64,000 nucleotides of DNA from Gracilaria vermiculophylla. Its lineage: Eukaryota > Rhodophyta > Florideophyceae > Gracilariales > Gracilariaceae. Both the position numbers and the translations under genes were made by a program. The stretch is from assembly GCA_019155205.2 (NCBI GenBank), contig JAHNZQ020003149.1:457564-521563 (forward strand), written 5' to 3'. The notes under the pieces were generated by a model. The model saw nothing but the letters and a program-made list of their open reading frames with translations. It did no database searches and was not told where the DNA came from. Shown here piece after piece: positions 61,669 through 64,000 of this stretch; within the stretch, counting starts at the first letter, position 1, and each line of letters opens with the position of its first letter.

Positions 61669-63054
61669 ATGAAGTATCTTGGTGTCACTTTCAGTTTAGT
61701 CGCTCTATGCGTTATCGATGAACACTGGTACGGTGCCAAAGCCGATGGCACGTCCACCAATTTTACCTCTCGTGGAAACGTATGCACCGCCGATCCTCGC
61801 ATCAAGGTTTTTGGGCGCAATTCTCACCCAACTTGTCTGAATGCCTCTGTACCTAGTGACACAATACTCCTCGATGTTCTGCAGATCCATGACAACCCAT
61901 ATCATGCTTTCTTTGACATCACGTGGGTCGTATCTTTTTTCTTGCAGAACTGTTTGATACCCCCTTATGTTCCGTACAACACGTCTCAAGTATATCTGCA
62001 CCTGCGAGCCAGTACAGATACAAATCTGGAGTTCTGTTATAAGCAATCCAAGAATTATTCTCGCTGGACGCAACCGACATGGGGAGTATGCATGCTGTAT
62101 GCCTCTGCACGCGCCGTGGGCATCCCAGATTCGAACATCCACACATCAGCAAGGAATAACTCAAAATGCTATAAACATCGTCTGGTCTTTAAACCTGGGT
62201 TCATATTTCGCAACTTTGGTCTTCGCACACGGCCAGCATCAAGAGAAGTGGGTATCATGGGAAGACTTCTTAGTGGAAACCCCACAGGAAGCCGTTCCAA
62301 GTTGTCGCTCTTACCAAAAGAATTTATCGACATCGCGTTGCGTCAGTTTGTGGAAGCTCCGTTCAAGGTGTTTGGTCAATCACCAACACGGACAGACACA
62401 CTCGTGCGAGTGCTTGTTTACGACCGACAGGATCGAAGGCCACGTAAATTGAAACGCAAATGGAAAACTGCTGCCCCAATAGTGCAGTTTTTGAAACGAG
62501 ACAGACGGGTTTCGTTGCGGTACTACGATGAGCTTCCAAAGCCATTAGCAGCACAAGCCCAGCTCTTTCGGTGGGCAGACATTTTGATCGCTCCGCATGG
62601 AGCCGCAATGGCCAACACTATATTCATGCTGCCGGGCTCTCAAGTTCTGGAAATATGGAAATGTTGTAAGCAAGAAGTAAGACTGTCACCGACAACCCCG
62701 CGAAACTGGACTGGATGGCATGCGGACAGGTTCGGTTTGAAGCTGTACTATTTTCAATGCTTTCCTGTCAACCAATCGCTGTCAATACGTGAACTTCGAA
62801 TACTCGAGGTACGAGAGGGCGAAGATGATCAGTGGTGCAAATTAGATTGGATTGACGTAGACCACGACCACGTCAAGAAAAAGCTTGATGCGTCCATTGC
62901 GGCGCAGAGTTTTAGAATACGAACTTTGTCCGCTTCAAAGCGGGGGGATCAGCCTCGCTCTGTTCGGAAAGAGTATGCGGTTGTCTATGCACTCGCATGT
63001 GTAGTGCTGTTTGGTGCATGGTTGAGAATGACAGTGCGTAAAGCTTCGCGATAG
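61669..63054 (+). CDS. GT61 (DUF563) glycosyltransferase-like protein
   Basis: 461 residues from the ATG at 61669. A signal peptide is likely (MKYLGVTFSLVALCVIDEHW, cleavage near residue 24). The middle shows a DUF563-like layout: DITWVVSFFLQNC early, a basic strand LVRVLVYDRQDRRPR, then FRWADILIAPHGAAMANTIFMLPGSQVLEIWKCC, which carries the GT61 hallmark HGAxxxNxxFxxPGxxVxEI. Several N-glycosylation sites are present. A C-terminal hydrophobic segment (VVYALACVVLFGAWLRM) suggests a type I membrane protein with a short basic tail. GT61 enzymes transfer xylose, GlcNAc or arabinose; the sugar here is unknown. Probably polysaccharide or glycoprotein synthesis in the ER/Golgi. Confidence 0.85.
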   Translation: MKYLGVTFSLVALCVIDEHWYGAKADGTSTNFTSRGNVCTADPRIKVFGRNSHPTCLNASVPSDTILLDVLQIHDNPYHAFFDITWVVSFFLQNCLIPPYVPYNTSQVYLHLRASTDTNLEFCYKQSKNYSRWTQPTWGVCMLYASARAVGIPDSNIHTSARNNSKCYKHRLVFKPGFIFRNFGLRTRPASREVGIMGRLLSGNPTGSRSKLSLLPKEFIDIALRQFVEAPFKVFGQSPTRTDTLVRVLVYDRQDRRPRKLKRKWKTAAPIVQFLKRDRRVSLRYYDELPKPLAAQAQLFRWADILIAPHGAAMANTIFMLPGSQVLEIWKCCKQEVRLSPTTPRNWTGWHADRFGLKLYYFQCFPVNQSLSIRELRILEVREGEDDQWCKLDWIDVDHDHVKKKLDASIAAQSFRIRTLSASKRGDQPRSVRKEYAVVYALACVVLFGAWLRMTVRKASR

Positions 63055-63284
63055 AAGAAAAGCTCTTACAATGTTTTCGTTCTTGGACCGAGGGTCAGTC
63101 AATCCTGTGTTGTTGTGGTGAACCAACTCTCTACGGGTAAAGTTTTATAATGACAAACGTATATGGTGACACGAACATGGGTGGAAGAGTAAGATGGTGA
63201 CTTTTGTTTCGCGAGAGTGAATTGTTGGGGTTTGTTTTAAAGAGAGGGCGACTCACAGTAAGCCCACGGTGACTTCACCTACTA
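63055..63284. other. Spacer before the transposon remnant
   Basis: GT61-like 3' region. ATGGTGAC words recur (about 63163, 63194). The TA at 63283-63284 is the likely Tc1-type target dinucleotide. Confidence 0.4.
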
Positions 63285-63840
63285 CGGTGCTGTGCATAAT
63301 GAAAGGTCCACCCTATAAACGGAACGTAAAGCGAGTATGCAAGCTTTATTTTTAGCCAAAGAACAAATACAGTAGCACGCTCAATGTAGTAATTGATATT
63401 CATCTGCTTCAAATGAAACCGCCAAAAGCCTTTTGAATGAGATAAAATTTTCGAATTTATAGCTGTGCAAAATGATAGGTCCACCAATAAAAACAATGCT
63501 CTATTTTCGCATTGCAGTATGTTTAATACTTGGTTTTTTTTGACCAGCGTTCTGTAGGACTCCAACGCAACGGTTTTGCATGATATTAACTAAATTATGC
63601 AACTTTTCCTTCTGAATGGATTTCATTGCTGTGTAACATTAGTCTGCAACTCTCTAACAGTTTTAAATTTCCTTCCACCGCAATAAACTTTTCGCGCCAA
63701 TATTCCCCACAGATTAACGATTAAGTTAAGATCCGAAGAACGCGCTGGCCACTCAATTACATCAATCATATTGTATTAAAACCACATTTTTGTGTAGTTT
63801 GCGGTGCGTAAAAAAATGTAGTATAGTGGATCTTAAGGTG
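63285..63840 (-). mobile_element. Degenerate Tc1/mariner-like transposon, 3' part
   Basis: On the minus strand a DDE transposase C-terminus can be read from about 63830 to 63590: an RTANYTKMWFNTI segment, then after a frame shift DVIEWPARSSDLNLIVNLWG, which is the family's WPaxSPDLNPIExxWG block, and ILARKVY, then a TVRELQTNV region with an in-frame stop. The Asp of the DLN block is kept; Pro-Ile-Glu has become Leu-Ile-Val-Asn. The end of the element is marked by a Tc1-like terminus CGGTGCTGTGCATAATGAAAGGTCC after TA, with a second copy inside (see repeat). The N-terminal half is not recognised past 63840. It is a non-functional relic. Confidence 0.8.
63289..63485. repeat. Two direct repeats of the transposon terminus (IR/DR-like)
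   Basis: The outer copy, GCTGTGCATAATGAAAGGTC (63289-63308, then CACC), and the inner copy, GCTGTGCAAAATGATAGGTC (63462-63481, then CACC), match in 22 of 24 bases in the same orientation, 173 bases apart. In Sleeping Beauty-type Tc1 elements each end has two such transposase-binding repeats at about this distance. Confidence 0.8.
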
Positions 63841-64000
63841 ATATGGTGGAGTGGCTTTACGGCGTGATATTCCTAAGAGCGTCCGCAGCGGTTTGCCATA
63901 AACTTAACCATAACCATAAAAATAAGTATGACAAGATGAAAGGCCATTGGCTGACAAAACGCTTATGGCTGTAACGGTATCGGTGTCGAAGTTTACGGTT
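63841..64000. other. Right end of window, possible second element border
   Basis: Transposase similarity stops near 63840. At about 63875-63892 there is AAGAGCGTCCGCAGCGGT followed by CCATAA repeats. GAGCxTCCGCAxxGG words are known at the ends of some plant-type MITEs, so another element may interrupt the Tc1 copy. This cannot be settled because the window ends. Confidence 0.3.

Overview
The window looks like nuclear DNA of a photosynthetic eukaryote with a compact genome. Genes are mostly single-exon and sit close together on both strands. Only a few short GT-AG introns are visible (about 99-149 nt in TBCD, GID8 and a small membrane protein). The gene set is eukaryotic: tubulin cofactor D, the GID/CTLH subunit GID8, BMS1, NOM1/SGD1, FANCL, exocyst Sec5 and cytosolic ProRS. 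Two proteins have plausible plastid-targeting N-termini, one starting Met-Ala-Phe as is common in red algae. A red alga, perhaps unicellular, is my best guess. It is an inference, not a proof.

Layout. (1) About 0.65-9.06 kb is an extremely GC-rich island. It holds an F-box/LRR gene, a Sec5-like exocyst gene, a tRNA-Leu(UAG), a DUF2505/START-like gene read antisense into that tRNA, and the start of a HAD-like gene cut by a 100-N assembly gap. (2) About 9-31 kb has ordinary composition: a coiled-coil protein, TBCD, GID8, a plastid protein, ProRS, a GFA/CENP-V zinc protein, a polyQ protein, an RNase H-like/zinc-finger protein, FANCL, FAD synthetase, MYG1 and NAT9. (3) About 32-40 kb holds NOM1/SGD1, HemY-type protoporphyrinogen oxidase, REXO4, RPS18 and a probable plastid protein. 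(4) 40.3-44.0 kb is AT-rich and has no gene I can support. (5) 44-53.7 kb holds a four-TM protein, a pseudokinase with Sel1 repeats, BMS1 and a small spliced membrane protein. (6) 55-63 kb holds two secretory glycosyltransferases, a second RNase H-like/zinc-finger protein and a Tag-type DNA glycosylase. (7) The right end carries a decayed Tc1/mariner-type transposon with an IR/DR-like terminus.

Shared functions. Four genes act in ribosome production or function (NOM1/SGD1, REXO4, RPS18, BMS1) within 21 kb, and two of them are head to head. FANCL and the Tag glycosylase act in DNA repair. The two glycosyltransferases fit cell-wall or secreted polysaccharide synthesis. The most interesting observations are the GC island, which has nearly removed Lys, Ile and Asn from its proteins; a pair of proteins that fuse a degenerate RNase H fold to zinc fingers; the pseudokinase-Sel1 fusion; and the transposon remnant. 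Gene starts were placed at ATG codons by reading the bases. Homology calls are from recognised motifs and were not checked by database search.
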